Below are positions 21,475 to 33,392 of a stretch of DNA of 64,000 bases, one piece after another. The stretch lies in NCBI GenBank assembly GCA_024734495.1, contig JALMQS010000102.1:8633736-8697735 (forward strand), in the 5' to 3' direction. The translations under genes and the position numbers were made by a program. Source of the DNA: Forficula auricularia (taxonomy: Eukaryota; Arthropoda; Insecta; Dermaptera; Forficulidae). Numbering within the stretch: position 1 is the stretch's first letter; every line of letters begins with the position of its first letter. The notes below the pieces were generated by a model, which did not search any database, was not told where the DNA came from, and was given only the letters and a program-made list of their open reading frames with translations.

Positions 21475-21492
21475 CTTCAGGGTTCAAAATAA
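21475..21492 (-). other. Hammerhead core half beside the P-like MITE
   Basis: The minus-strand core CTGAAGA with its upstream AACC lies here. Hairpin and GAAA GGTC continue to 21452, where the MITE target site begins. See the 20850-21740 element. Confidence 0.5.
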
Positions 21493-21881
21493 CGATGGAA
21501 CCTTGAACTCTTTGTCTTCTTTAATAGAAAGAAATGGTATGTTAAGCTTTCTTCGTTGATCCTCTTTTAAGTCTTAAAAAAGGAGCAAAGATCCTCCGGA
21601 ACTTTGGTTTCTAAAAGAATGAAAATTACTTTCTAATAAATTATTTTATTTGGATTTTATACTTTTCATTTTCCTTGGGCTGCCTTTCCATCAGATTTCC
21701 ATTGCGTTCCACCAGCCCGTCTCCAAAATAAAATAATTGTAATATATCTAATATAAATTTTATTTTTATTTTAATTAATAAGTACCTAGATTTTTTTTAA
21801 ATAAATTTTGGATTTTTTTCAAAAAAAAAAAATTCTGGGTACGTGCCTGGAGTAAAATTATTGTTTTGATTTGTTTTTTAC

Positions 21882-22069
21882 CCAAATGTAAAAGCCCTCT
21901 GATCTTGAGATATGCAATGGCCAGTCGCATGACAGAGGCCTTGTCGAGATGGGCGACAGCTGTGGGCACCAATGGCAATGCGCCGGCTAAATCGGCGAAA
22001 ATTTCTGTCTCCCGACTTCGACGACATCGTGCTGCGTCTCGGGATTTTTCTTTACGACGTTCGGAATTC
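21882..22069 (-). CDS. sima: HIF-1alpha (Sima) exon: basic helix-loop-helix domain
   Basis: A 188-nt exon with acceptor TTATCTTTGTGCAG and donor TTGGGTAAAA. The 62 full codons begin [20 protein letters not shown], the basic region diagnostic of HIF-alpha subunits. Then come helix 1 ([12 protein letters not shown]), a loop, and helix 2 ([20 protein letters not shown]). Arthropod HIF-alpha proteins share the [10 protein letters not shown] form, so this is not Single-minded or Trachealess. The basic region binds RCGTG hypoxia-response elements together with ARNT/Tango. The exon begins with the third base of a codon, so a short upstream coding exon with the start codon must exist to the right. 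I could not identify it. The next exon is the damaged one near 15.3 kb; the 6.6 kb intron between contains the sequence gap. Confidence 0.97.
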
Positions 22070-22268
22070 CTGCACAAAGATAAACAATAAAATAAGTATT
22101 ATTACAATTAAAGAGACAAAATATAAAGATACGATTTTAATTTTATTTAAAAAGAGCAATTAATAAATATTGTTAAAATTAAACTTGTCAATGTATGAAG
22201 TTGAAAATAAAAGTTAAAAATTCCAAATGAAACGAAACGTTGACTTGTGACTGCAGAATTAGACTTAA

Positions 22269-23430
22269 GGTAGTTGTTTCGCGACAATACTAGGAAAAAG
22301 TTGTTTTTTTATTAGGTGACCAGAGGCCATTCTCTTTAAATTACATAAAAAAAAAAAAAAAAATATAAAACCACTTTACAATAAAACTCAAAAAACAAAA
22401 AGGAATTACAAAATACAATTACAAAATACAAAATTAATAGATTATACATAATTCTTACATACATATATAAAATATATATATGTTTAAAAAAAAAATAACA
22501 AAATAAATAATATTGTGGGATTTTATTCTCCGCTCCTTTCAATATAAAATGCTTTTGAAAATAAAGATTTGTTTTCGCCTTGAGAAAGGCGTTTGCTTGC
22601 TGTTTGCCGGTCAGAATCCTTCGATAAACTGACGGATGAGCAGCAAGGACAAGTCACATAAAAGGCGCGAATAATTAACCAATCAACTTAATTGGAAAAG
22701 GAGATGATATGGAGTTGCTTGGGTTGGAGAACAGGAACAGTTGGGAGATGGAGAAAGTGAAAGCAAAAAGTTAATGCTAGAGTATATAGAACAGACTATA
22801 AGGATTCATAATTTATAAGCCCAAAACTGTTTGCTGTTTATGTACAACTACTAGCCAATCCCGTGCTCGTTTGACAAATCTAGAAACACTGTCCGAGCTT
22901 GTATATATTTTATCATGGAAATGTCAGATAAAGTACATTATAAAGGAAGATTTATAAAACAAAAAGTTCTTAATAAGCGATTGAAAGCTGTTGCGGCAAT
23001 GGCTGAATCGAAGAAACGTCAAAAAAAGTACTAAAATTAACCCACTTTTTAGGTTAAATAAATGTGTTGTTGCCAGCTTGTTTTTATTGTAAATTTTTAA
23101 TTATTTATTCATCATTATCTCAGAAACTCTGTTGTAACTATGAATTTAAATTCTCTTAAAACATCTAAATATTAGTTATTGTTTAATGTTGGTTAATTTT
23201 TTTATAAAAATGGTAAGAAGAGTTTCTTAATTATAATTAAATATGTATGTAAACTTTCCGATATCCCGTATAGTGCAATGTATAAGAGTCTGAAAAACTC
23301 TATCTTTGGATTTTAATATCTCCGGAACTAATATTGTTCATAAATTTCGTTTTTCCATCAATCGATGAAGAAGTATAATCTATCAAAATTTAAAAAATCA
23401 TAAGAAAACCCATATGGTGAAACAACTACC
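22269..23430. mobile_element. TTAA-flanked DNA element, copy 1 (with an insertion)
   Basis: Terminal inverted repeats GGTAGTTGTTTC / GAAACAACTACC sit inside TTAA on both sides, the target duplication of piggyBac-type elements. The copy at 57884-58581 is 698 bp. This one is longer because about 470 bp (roughly 22301-22770, bounded by AAAAAGTT) is inserted. The insertion has an A-run and a GC-richer part (GCGTTTGCTTGCTGTTTGCC) but no domain I recognise. I use piggyBac-like only on the TTAA evidence. Confidence 0.65.
22915..23034 (+). CDS. Small basic 39-residue frame in the TTAA element
   Basis: Starts MEMSDKVHYKGRFIKQKVLN and continues with KRLKAVAAMAESKKRQ, ending at TAA: a Lys/Arg-rich peptide. 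The same region in copy 2 (minus strand, near 58300-58400) keeps the DNA but has lost the ATG and gained a frameshift. So this is either a vestige of a transposase N-terminus or chance. Function unknown; I include it because it is the only open frame shared by both copies. Confidence 0.3.
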   Translation: MEMSDKVHYKGRFIKQKVLNKRLKAVAAMAESKKRQKKY

Positions 23431-23842
23431 TTAAAATGTATGTGAATTGAATGAGCCAACAATCCATTCATTTTACGCAATATCTGTTTTTTTTTTTGCT
23501 TTCTTCTAACTTAAATATGTGTTTATCATCTTTTTAAGATGTTTAATATTTAATACAAGATTTTTTTTTAATTAATTTTAATTTAATAATCTATATAAAT
23601 CACCCAACATAACTAAATACAGTAATGAAATAAAATATTTTATACTCTTATTTAACTTAATAAATATTAAATTAGGAATTAAAACAACTATTATTATTAG
23701 GAATAAATCATAGAATACGTCTTCTGCTTATGTAAATAAATATACATATTATAAAAAATATGTAGATATCTATTTGTAAATATTTTCTCAATATGAGACT
23801 ATTAGATCGATAGCGGTTTTTAAGGGTCCCATACAGACATAA

Positions 23843-24185
23843 ATATCCTTATTAGTGTCGTCTGTATGTCCCTCTGTCAGAGCATTGTACCTAGCTAGTA
23901 AGCTAAACAATACTTGACATTTATAAGTTATATGTATTCATTTTCCTTGAAATCAAAAATAACATAATTATTTATTTATTTTTTGGGGGGGGGGGGGGTT
24001 GAATTTTTGTGGGGATCAAAAATATATATTTTTTTTGTCTTAGGATGTGAGGTAGGTACACCTATTCATGTAATTGTTCAATTGGCTAAATTTTTTAAAA
24101 TTTAATTCACTTCAAAATGACGGTGGGGGTGGACCCCTTAAGTGGCCATTTTTAAGTGATTTTTTGTGGGTTAATTATGGAATAA
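23843..24185 (-). repeat. Interspersed repeat family C, copy 3 (inverted)
   Basis: Inverted copy of the 3800-4215 family: starts CTTATTAGTGTCGTCTGTATG and includes GAATTTTTGTGGGGATC and TTTTTAAGTGATTTTTTGTG. A run of 15 G lies near 23983-23997. Confidence 0.6.
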
Positions 24186-24470
24186 GAACAAATTTGATAT
24201 TTCAACTAACAACAGAAGGTACAGAAGAAGCCTAGGTTTGCGAGTCCGAATTGCACTTGGTCGGCTTATTTAACTATCATTTGTCAACCGGAATTAAATT
24301 CACTCAAAATTATTTTTTGCTTATTTGCTTATAAACACTAATATTTATTTATTCTCTGTGGTTCAATTTTAACTTTTATTTATTTGTTATAAATTAAAAA
24401 ATATGCTATTTTGAGTAAAAAACTTTTTAATAAGTATTGTTATTGACCAAATGCTTAATGACAGTATAAT
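24186..24470. other. No feature seen
   Basis: AT-rich spacer between repeats; nothing recognisable. Confidence 0.4.
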
Positions 24471-24477
24471 ACGTATC

Positions 24478-24850
24478 TACTCTTATTAAACGAGCAAAAA
24501 TTGTATATTTATTTGTTTGTTTATATATTTGTATCTTGGTTATATTTTGAAAACGACTCTACCGATTTTGATGAAATTCACGGGTTAGGGGTTTTTTGGG
24601 GTGACAATTCGATCTGTCACGGTCTCATCTTCGACAAAATTGTTTTTGATGGGTTTTTTTCGAAATCAAATTCATTATTCTCAGGTAGACAAATCCCATT
24701 CTTAGGGTTTTCAAAAAGGTTTCCCTTTTCGTTTTGTACCCAGGCAGACAATGGGTTGCCTTATTTCATTGTTCTAAAAGGCCTTGAAGAAGTATTGTGT
24801 TTGTGGTTTGTTGTTCTTGCTAAACGTTAGAATTATTAATAAACGTTTTA
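24478..24850 (+). mobile_element. Possible Helitron 5' fragment
   Basis: TCTTATTAAACGAGCAA, a TTTGTTTGTTTATA stretch and then GACTCTACCGATTTTGATG, AAATTC is the usual wording of arthropod Helitron 5' regions. A 109-codon open frame (24501-24830) crosses it but shows no domain. No 3' terminus was identified. Tentative. Confidence 0.35.
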
Positions 24851-25046
24851 TAATTGTTTTTATAAAGAACCTTATTTATTTAATAGAATAAAAAATAATC
24901 AAGAATTTATTTAAAAATATCTTTCGCATAAGCAGGTCTCAATTTTCAGAAAAAATAACACAGTGGTAGAATACATTATATATATTTGTATTTTTTTAAT
25001 TTGAAAACGGCTTTCAAATAAAAATCGACCTTTTTATCAGAATTTT

Positions 25047-25236
25047 TTTTTTTTTTTTTTTTTCTTGGCTTTTCGGCCTTTCTAGCCATAAGCCATTTAC
25101 GATACTAATTATTTTATTTAAATTTGTCTCTACCTCGGGGGTCAGATTTTAGCCGGATGCGTCGAGTCGGATTCGAACTCGGGTCCTCTTGGTTAGCTGG
25201 CTGACATGCTACCGCCTAGCCTACCCGACCCCCCGA
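25047..25236 (-). mobile_element. tRNA-derived SINE, copy 1
   Basis: Minus strand: GGGGGGTCGGGTAGGCTAGG at the head (A-box-like GGCTAGGCGG), a B box GAGTTCGAATCC, a tRNA-unrelated body, and a 3' A-run (plus-strand T run from about 25043). Flanking ATCAGAATTTT occurs on both sides (25036-25046 and 25237-25247) as an 11-bp target duplication. A close copy is at 53413-53600. Pol III transcription and mobilisation by a partner LINE are inferred from the class. Confidence 0.85.
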
Positions 25237-25247
25237 ATCAGAATTTT

Positions 25248-28230
25248 AAATTAAAAATTATATTAAAATAAAGCTATTAACTGAAGGAAGAAGTTACCGA
25301 GCATCGCTCCATATGATTAAGAAAGAAATAACAAAGAATAATAATACATTTACGTTTAGTTATATTTACGAAGGTATATAAGATAACAAGTTTCGATATA
25401 CAGGAAATGAAAAAAAAAGTTTCCCCAAATATAGTGTAGGTATCCAAAAAAGGCAGATACGTACTAGGAATTATTACTATATTATGGCTTTAATATAAAT
25501 AATTCATTAGAGGTTAGACACTCAGAAGGTAATGCAATAATTGCTAAGCAAAACAAAATAGCTAAATAATGATTAATATACTCTCAACAGCGAAAAAATC
25601 AGGGTACTCAATTATTTTAAAATAAAATAAATTAAAATAATTTATACAGATAAATTTTTTATTAATATTTTGAATAAATGAGTATGAAAATTTTATACTT
25701 GTAATTTATAATGGAAATATTAATAAAATAAACTGCAAAGAATCGTTGCTAGACTTTAGCCATAGATCTTTGAAATATTAATAGGTTTATTCCTTTCTTA
25801 TTAAATAGATTTCACTGGCTATTTGAACTGATTTTAAATCAAAAATAGCCATCGATTATCATCTAATACTTGAAGAATAACCATTCTACATTGGGTTTTT
25901 GACGTTTCGATTATCATTGGTAACCATTGCTGAAGACATGGAGGAATCGACTTAAAATCAAAAAGACCAAATTCTTTTTTGGAAAACAACTGAACCACCA
26001 GTTTACAAAACAAACCCAAAACGTTTATTAAATGACCAAGTGTTTCGGGAAAAATTCTCCCTTTATTAATGGACATTTTGAAAATTAGTTGCTTTAAAAA
26101 ATATAAAGCAACTATAAACAAATAAATATTTTGAAAATAGACAATGATATATCTGTATCTTGTATATGATATTACCTTGAATTAAAATAAAAAATAAAAA
26201 TATTTACGAAAAATAATTTCTCTCTAAAAATTTCTAATAAATATTAGATAAACAGTCCATATCTAACCTTTTGTAAATAGGATTTTTGTTATTTTTCTAA
26301 ATGCCGTTCTTTGTCTAAAATTTTGATACATTCGGAATTTTCTTAGTTAGTCACAGGATATAGAAATAATGAAAATTTTCTTATAAAATTTGTATTAATT
26401 AATCTTATTTTAAAATTATCGTGTGTCTGTTTTTTTCTGTTGAGCGTATATATAAATACTGTATACCTACTGTGTTCTAGAAATGATGAAATATAACTAA
26501 AACATCAGAGATATTTAATAAATGTTCTCGAGGTCACAATTAATGTTTCAGTTGTGTTCCGGATAAATCTGTCCTTGTAGGCAGAGATATAACATTTCAA
26601 CAAGAATCTGACTTGTTAATTACAGAGATTGACAATGTACTTGTGATTGACTGATTTATTTTATTCGCCGGTATAATTAATCGGAAAAAGTGCAACGACA
26701 ATCTCTGAAGATAAGAGATATTTTTCCTTTTCAAATAAAATAAAAAAATAATAAAATAATTTTCTTAATGTAGAATTAACATAGGAAATTGTTTATATAT
26801 AGTGTATATATATAGATTCATATATATTTATCATATTAAACTTTCGCGGTTCAAATTGCTTAACGAAAATAATTGAAACTTTCAGTTTAAAAAATCAATT
26901 TGTCTAAAGATATTAATTAATTAATTTATTTTCCGACGATCTTAATTCTCTTTTAGAATATGTGTTGATATTCTTTGTTTCCAAAAAATAATAACACGGT
27001 TATATTTTTTAATTTATTTTTATTTTATTGTCTCTCAGATCCAATCTTATAAATAAGAGATATTGTTTGAAAGTTTGATAATTAGAAATTATTTAAAATT
27101 TCATTTGAAAATATAGAATTTTCTGTATAATAAATAATAGTAATTTGGGCTCTCTAGCTTTGCCTGCTTCTTGGCACAAAAAACACAATTATAGGGGTTG
27201 AAATACAATTATTTGATAGAATTCGCATTAAATCGCTCGCCACTGATTAATTTTTCGCGTTACGTAAATTTGAATTATGTAGAGAATTAATTTAAATGTA
27301 TATAAATGTAAAAAAAGAAAAAATGATAAGATATATATGTATAAATTAGAATATAAAATACAAAGCGTCTTTAATGAAAAACAGGACGTGGTTTGAAATC
27401 AAATACTATGAATTAATGGAATAAAAAAATTATTTGAATTCTCTACTATATCATTGCTATGTCTAGTTCACTTCTAATTTCTTGAAAATAAATGTGTTTC
27501 CAATCAATCATTAAAATAGAATAGAAATAGAAAAAGAAAGAGAGATATTTAATAAATAAAAAAAGAAAAGGAAAATGAAATAATAAACATTAAAAAATTT
27601 ATTTCATTCGTGATCAAAGAATTTTAAAACATTGGAAGATTAAAAAAAAAGGTCTAGATCGATTTTTCATCAGAAGTATGGTAAATTAATCTAAACAGAG
27701 ATGGAACAAAGATCCATCTTAAAAAAGACGAGGGGGGAAGAAAATTAATGAAAATTTTCCAAGAACATATATATAAGTTTTAAATAATATTTTCAATGAA
27801 CGTTTTATCATAAAATAACTCAGTTTTTGTATATCAATTTAATAACAAATTTTTGATGGTTTGTTTAATTAACGAGATATAAATTGTTTGGTTATTTTTA
27901 ATATGATTCAACATGAAAAAAAAAAACTAATATTTTTCTTCTTTTTAGATTTTTTCATTTAGGCTGGAAAAATAGTGTAGAGAGAGCAGATAACATGAAG
28001 CCAAGCGACGAAAAAACACCTTTTTAAGTTCTACCCTCAACAAGATCTACAGTACATATTTTATAATATTTTTTGTAATCGTTACTTTTTCAGTTTGATA
28101 AACAAGTGTTATATATCGTAATTCGTTTTGTTATAATGTTTCTTCAAGGAAAAAAAATTGGTGAGTTACAGAATAAAATTACAGATTCAAATAAATACTG
28201 GATATACGATCGTTAATCATAAAGGGCAGG
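25248..28230. other. Long AT-rich stretch, no gene
   Basis: No exon, domain or RNA gene recognised. A frame on the minus strand at 25834-26121 overlaps decayed repeat DNA: GGGAGAATTTTTCCCGAAAC at about 26042-26060 (minus) looks like a ruined hammerhead hairpin. The segment about 26740-26870 (TTTTCTTAATGTAGAATTAA, then TTCGCGGTTCAAATTGCTTAA) is a partial copy of the right arm of the tRNA-like foldback at 60388-60659. Confidence 0.45.
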
Positions 28231-28231
28231 A

Positions 28232-28465
28232 GGGGGGTAAAGAAAAATTCCTGATAGGGGGGACCCTTTGTAAAATATTCACTCTTGTTGAAGAGTACAA
28301 AGAGATACTTTTTTCGAGATATTTTAAGGATATTATATTTTTTAAACTCTATAAGGGCATTTAAATAAAAGTATAATTTTCGAAAATATAAAAATATCTT
28401 GGAAAAATTCTCTTAAACAAGAGTGAATATATATTACAAAGGGTTCCCTCTTATCAATAATTTTT
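28232..28465. repeat. Foldback element
   Basis: Inverted arms GGGGACCCTTTGTAAAATATT, CACTCTTG at the left and CAAGAGTGAATATATATTAC, AAAGGGTTCCC at the right. A third related phrase occurs near 28598-28640 (GGGTCCCCTTTATGATTAAG). No coding. Confidence 0.6.
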
Positions 28466-29333
28466 CGATTTTGATAGTAAAATAAAATTTCATTTTCAAG
28501 AGAATTTATACTTTTATTTAAATATGTATTTTATTTAGAAGTGAAAAAATAGAGGTAATATATATTTTTGCACTTTTCATCAAATGACAAAATTTTACAC
28601 CGGGTCCCCTTTATGATTAAGGATCCCCTTGGGTGAGCAAGTTCCTCAAAAATTCTATATTTACAATTTTTTTTTCTCGTTTCCACTAAGCCAGCAGCTC
28701 CAATCCCCCTCCAGCCCTGCATAGCTTCAGGGGTCGTTATTTACACCAATGCATTATATTTTGGAAGGTCAGATGGGGCAAAAAAGTAATTAATTGGACT
28801 AATTTTTTTAGATACTGATTCATTTGGTATACGGGACTTTTAATGAGGCAAAATAATTGATTTAGAATAAAATATATAGAAAAGTTTCCTCAAAGCATTC
28901 TTCAGCTTAATGATGAGTAACAAGTATATCGAGAGTTATTAAAATGAATTAAAATGCAGTTTTTTCACAATCTTTTGAACCAGTTTTAAGATTAATAATA
29001 CGATCGAAAAATTCCGGTCAAATAATCAAGTATTACGAGGTTAATGTTCGCAGAAATATCTTGAGAGCAAAAAAAAAAAATAATAATTTGATGGAGTAAA
29101 ATCGAAGAATTCTGAATGACGTTAAATTATAATTATAGTACTTATGCTATGAAACGATCTGATGCAATTATCTTGGTCTTTATGTAAAACCTTTCTTAAT
29201 CAGTGGAATAGAAATTTTAATTTAAATATTTTATTTCTATATATCATGCAAAGTGTCAGCTGAAAAATTAATAATCTGTTTTAGATTAAATTAAAAGTTT
29301 TTGCCAAGAGTAGTAGAATTTTTATAAATTGAA
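28466..29333. other. No gene seen
   Basis: AT-rich DNA. A modest GC-richer patch at about 28690-28730 has no recognised similarity. Confidence 0.4.
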
Positions 29334-29446
29334 GGAGGCAATAAAAGAGTGTGTCTACTGCTGGAATTATAAATTTTTGATTTATTTATAACGATTAATT
29401 TATAATTCCAGCAGAAGACACACTCTTTTATTGTCCCCTTCAATCT
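29334..29446. repeat. Short perfect-arm foldback
   Basis: AATAAAAGAGTGTGTCTACT, GCTGGAATTATAAAT is mirrored by ATTTATAATTCCAGCAGAAG, ACACACTCTTTTATT around a loop of about 30 bases. Such structures are small MITE relics in this window. Confidence 0.7.
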
Positions 29447-29672
29447 GTTTTAGATTACTTACCAAGATTAATAATCAATTCAAAATTTTGGTTAGTTAAA
29501 GAATGAAAATTAAACAACTTTTGGAGTGGCTATTATCTTTAAGTAAATATTTGATCCAAATCTAGCCTAAAAAAAATTCCAGACAAGAGAAATGAGCCTC
29601 GTCAGAATTTATACACTTTTTTCTCTCCAAATGTTCATTTATTTATTAAATTTACAGGTAAGTACCTATTTA

Positions 29673-29765
29673 CCTTTTTTTTAATGTTAATGATGAGAGA
29701 AGGAGTTACACCAAAAAGGTGCAACCCCTAAAGGCCTGGGTTGGCCCCTCCATCGTGAAAAGAAG
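29673..29765 (-). mobile_element. 3'-end fragment of a non-LTR retrotransposon
   Basis: A T run followed by AATG.., a hairpin (GTTACACC-AAAAA-GGTGCAAC), CCCCT and GGCCTGGGTTGGCCCCT on the plus strand. It parallels the 3' end of the retrotransposon at 43 kb: T run, AATGCAATCG, GGTGCACC-AGTAAA-GGTGTAGCC, CCT. It is therefore a severely 5'-truncated minus-strand insertion of a related element. About 90 bp is recognisable. Confidence 0.5.
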
Positions 29766-32212
29766 AAGAAAGAATTTTATGGGTTGGGCGGGGGTCGAAG
29801 GTACCTACTTACATAATTTATAAACAAAAACTTATAAGAAGAAAATATGGGGAAAAGTGGAATCTGTTTCAAGACTAGGTATGCTGTTCTTTTTCGTCAG
29901 AGAACGGAAAGCTGAAACTTAACACAGAAGTATTTTTAGTGATTAAAACATCTATGCTCCAGCTATGCTTACTTATAACTCATGTTCATATGATTCGATT
30001 TTTTTCTCATTTACTCCATTTTTATTTAGGAAATCGTAAAGAAAATTCCGAAACATAATCAGTTCTGGCTTTTGGAAATACAAACATTTTGGAAGTAGAA
30101 TATTTCTGTTTTCATGAGTTATCTTAATCCAGAGAGATAGTAGATATACAAACAGACAAAAATTATTTTTCTCTAAAACGATAAAAACAAATTGCAAATT
30201 TTCTTGTCAAATCAATAAATCATCAAGGTCTGGAGGGGATGTTTGTGTTATATTTAATTTGAAGGGCTCTCCTGGTACCAAATGGCTGCTATCAGGTGAG
30301 GAATTGAGACCACTATTGAGCAAAATGTGATGTAATGTAAAATATTTATAATTTGTAAAATCCATTGATCTTATATCCCCTCCACTAAAAATAATCGCCC
30401 AAATATGTCTTCTTTTTTTTTATCAAAACTACGAGGTAAATAATTTCAATTTTTAATATATTATTCTAACAAATATTAGTTTTTCATCAAGATGGTGAAA
30501 GTCCTTCAATGAAAAAAAAAAAGTAAAATAATGATCATTTTCCCACCCTTTCCCAATCTACCATATGTAAAAAATTTCATTTTGAATTGCAATTATTTCA
30601 TGTTTGATGAGGTAAATGGTCTCCAAATTTTAACAGTATGTGTATTATGCTTTTAATGACATATATTCCAAGTTTTGAAGACTTCTTGAATTTTTGCTTT
30701 TGTGAAAGAACTACCTTAAGCTATCTGCAAAGGGAAAACTATCTTCTGATTAATAGAGTAAGTTGAGAAATGAAAAAGAAAAATTAAGAACCATTCAAAA
30801 TAGGAATTGTAGGCTTTCAAGTGGAGAATGGGATCACTATTGAGCAAAATGTGATGTTCTCTAGTTGTAGATCATGTATAATTTGTAAATTGGTAATTTG
30901 AGCACCATTTGAGTTAGACTATCTTGATGGGAGTGTGGTGCGAGTGATCATTTGAATAATGCAATGGTGCAAGAGGTAAACGAATCAAAAAAGCTGAGAA
31001 CTACAGCCCTATGGCCTAAAGAAAGTTGAAAGTAAATCTCATATCAAATTTCACCCAAATTCTAATCGGTTCTTAATTTCAAATAAGAAAAGAATATTTA
31101 TTTTGAAAATCTTATTGGTTTTTGAAGAAGAATATATAATATTTGTCCATAGACTAGACATTTTTGCGTATTATACCGACCAATTTTTCACGACACATCT
31201 GTCTATTGAAACCTTATTATTTTATTCCAATTTAATTTCACGTCTCGAACAAATAGTAAATATTGCATTGTATTTCTATGTATTGTTGTTTAAAATGTTT
31301 TTTCTTGTTTTATGGCATACAATGAATTTAGGACTTACGAGGTTTTGTAAGATCAGCGAAGATATATGTTAGAGTCTAAAAAACAACACCATTGTGAACT
31401 AAGGGGACCTTGAAACGTAAAGATCTGCAATTTTTTTTCTGCACGATTCCAATTCTACGTATGGTAAAGTAAAATGATAATTGAATTTAAAAACAGGAAG
31501 CGACGCTCTGGATAAAACATAGGTCTACACAAAAGGAAGAAGAAAAAGAATCTAAAAACATACAATGCTCTTCTTTGTCATGATTTCATGAAATTGATTA
31601 GCGCAGATTGATTCGACTCAGGTCTCGAGATTTTAATAAATCTGTGATGACGTCATAGATTTCATAGTAGAATACCAAAAGGTCGATAGCAACCAACGAA
31701 TGTCAAATCAACAGACAAAGATTATAAAGTCAGATAATATTTCCATCTCTTCGCACTTTTTCTTGTCTATTCCCAACTAGGTACAAGTTCAACAAGTTTA
31801 TTATATCTTGCACATAGGATTATTATAAAGATATATTAAATTACTTAAAAAAATAATTTAAAAGATAACTTATATTTTGATTTTGATAATTTGTTGATGA
31901 CCTTTTTCTAAATAGCAAGGAAATACAAAACATTTAGAATTCGATAAAATAGATAGAAATTTGTTATTTATCATGTTTTCTTGTCATTTCGAATTTTTTT
32001 TTAAATTGTAGGGTGTTAATCCGAAAGGCAGTGTCACGAAAATATGAGACGGGAGAGAACTACTTATCAATATTTTTTTAAATAACAACAAATCAAACTT
32101 TAAAATAAACAATTAGAAGCAAAGCTGAATTTTAGGTCCACTCAGCTTTTCATAAAATTCAAATTTCAAATTTTCTCGAATAGAGGTCTCCAAGAATTTC
32201 ATGGCTACAGAG
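29766..32212. other. No gene; diverged repeat-D-like tail
   Basis: Mostly anonymous AT-rich DNA. From about 31010 to 31476 there are faint traces of repeat family D, ending in GTATGGTAAAGTAAAATG, which matches that family's right end. Open frames at 31103-31372 and 29973-30197 have no recognisable domain. Confidence 0.4.
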
Positions 32213-33392
32213 CAGGGCTGTTCAACCCGCGGCCCAGCACTGCAATGAGTGTGGCCCAACATAAAATCATAAACTTCCTTAAAACATTAAGATTTATAAT
32301 ATAGAGATATATTTATTCCCTTTTTCGAAATATGAATGTACATTTGTACAATAGGTGAAGTTTTTTTCAAGAATAAAATTTACTAAAAGCAAAATTATAA
32401 GCTCAACTATATCTATAAGAATGAAGTTTCGAATATTTAAAAATTCTTCCTCTTCTCATATTTTCATTTATTTAAATATTTATTATTTCAGTAATTTATA
32501 TGCTACGACACTAATCAAGTCTATAGTTATTTCATTCTAGTACAAGGAGACAAGGAATTGGGGTTTTCTAGAACAATCACAATTAATTGATAATTTCTCT
32601 CCTGGAATAAAACTTGTCAGGAGTTGTTCTACATGTCAATAGAAAATGGATAGTCAGGGATGATTATATCCGTGACCCTTTTAAAAAATAAATCATCATT
32701 CCTCATATCCTTCTTTAATCCCATTCGATTTAAACCAGGGCTGTCCAATCCGTGGCCCTATATAAAGACATACAATTCCTTAAAACATTGAGATTTATAT
32801 GTAGATACTGGAAAACTCACAATAAATTAGCCTGATAATTTTTTTTCTCTAAAATAAGAAATCTGAAAATCTACTGTGAAGGTTTCGAAAAATAAAAGTG
32901 CTAATTTTAAATTTTGAATCTGGAACTAGATTTCAAGATTTCCGAAAAAATAATGATCATTTTGGTCTATTTTCGACTTCATTTTCATTAGAAATAAATT
33001 TTCTACTTGCAAACTTTCTGATTAAATGTTCTAGAACAACAATTAGATACTGATCTGAAAGAAAAATTGAATATTGTCTATTTATTAGAATTTTATATTA
33101 CTTATCTAGCCAGGAAAAATATAAACAAATACTAATACATGATATCCCTTTTTGTAAGTATGTAGATATGTATTTACATATACGAGAAGCTATTTTTAAG
33201 TATAAAATTTACGAAAAGTAAAATTAGAAGCTCATTATGAGCTAAAAAAATAATAAATTTCTTATTTCTACACTATTAACTATCTTTTTTGAATAACAAA
33301 TATCAATAGAATTATAATATTTTATCCGCGGTCCGATACAATTTTTTTTCTTCAAATGTGGCCCGTGTAAGCCAAAAGGTTGGACCCACCTG
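32213..33392. mobile_element. hAT-type non-autonomous transposon
   Basis: Ends CAGGGCTGTTCAACCCGCGG and, at the right, AAAAGGTTGGACCCACCTG, with 8-bp flanks CTACAGAG and ATACAGAG (7 of 8 identical). Inside, at 32736, a second left-type end CAGGGCTGTCCAATCCGTGG starts a partial internal duplication. The words AAAATTTACTAAAAGCAAAA and AAAATTTACGAAAAGTAAAA also repeat near each end. No transposase remnant. Confidence 0.72.

Larger units (their letters stand above)
20850..21740. repeat. Hammerhead foldback element interrupted by a P-like MITE
   Basis: Outer arms include GGAACGTC..GACTCTTTTAAAAACCGACC at the left and AAAGGAGCAAAGATCCTCCGG near 21580 at the right. The phrase TTGGGCTGCCTTTCCATC (about 21676) matches the boundary of the 62.85-63.16 kb element. 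With the 512-bp MITE and one target copy removed, the left arm on the minus strand reads AACC, CTGAAGA, hairpin, GAAA, GGTC, GGTT, a complete hammerhead layout. Confidence 0.65.

Noticed and set aside
22336..22542. 68-codon Phe/Tyr/Ile-rich minus-strand frame
   Set aside because: Pure AT-rich low-complexity translation from an A run.
25834..26121. 95-codon minus-strand frame considered as an exon
   Set aside because: Overlaps decayed repeat DNA related to the window's first 60 bases and to hammerhead-type hairpins; no domain.
30981..31372. Frame 31103-31372 considered as a gene
   Set aside because: Hydrophobic AT-rich composition with no domain; it overlaps a diverged repeat family D trace.
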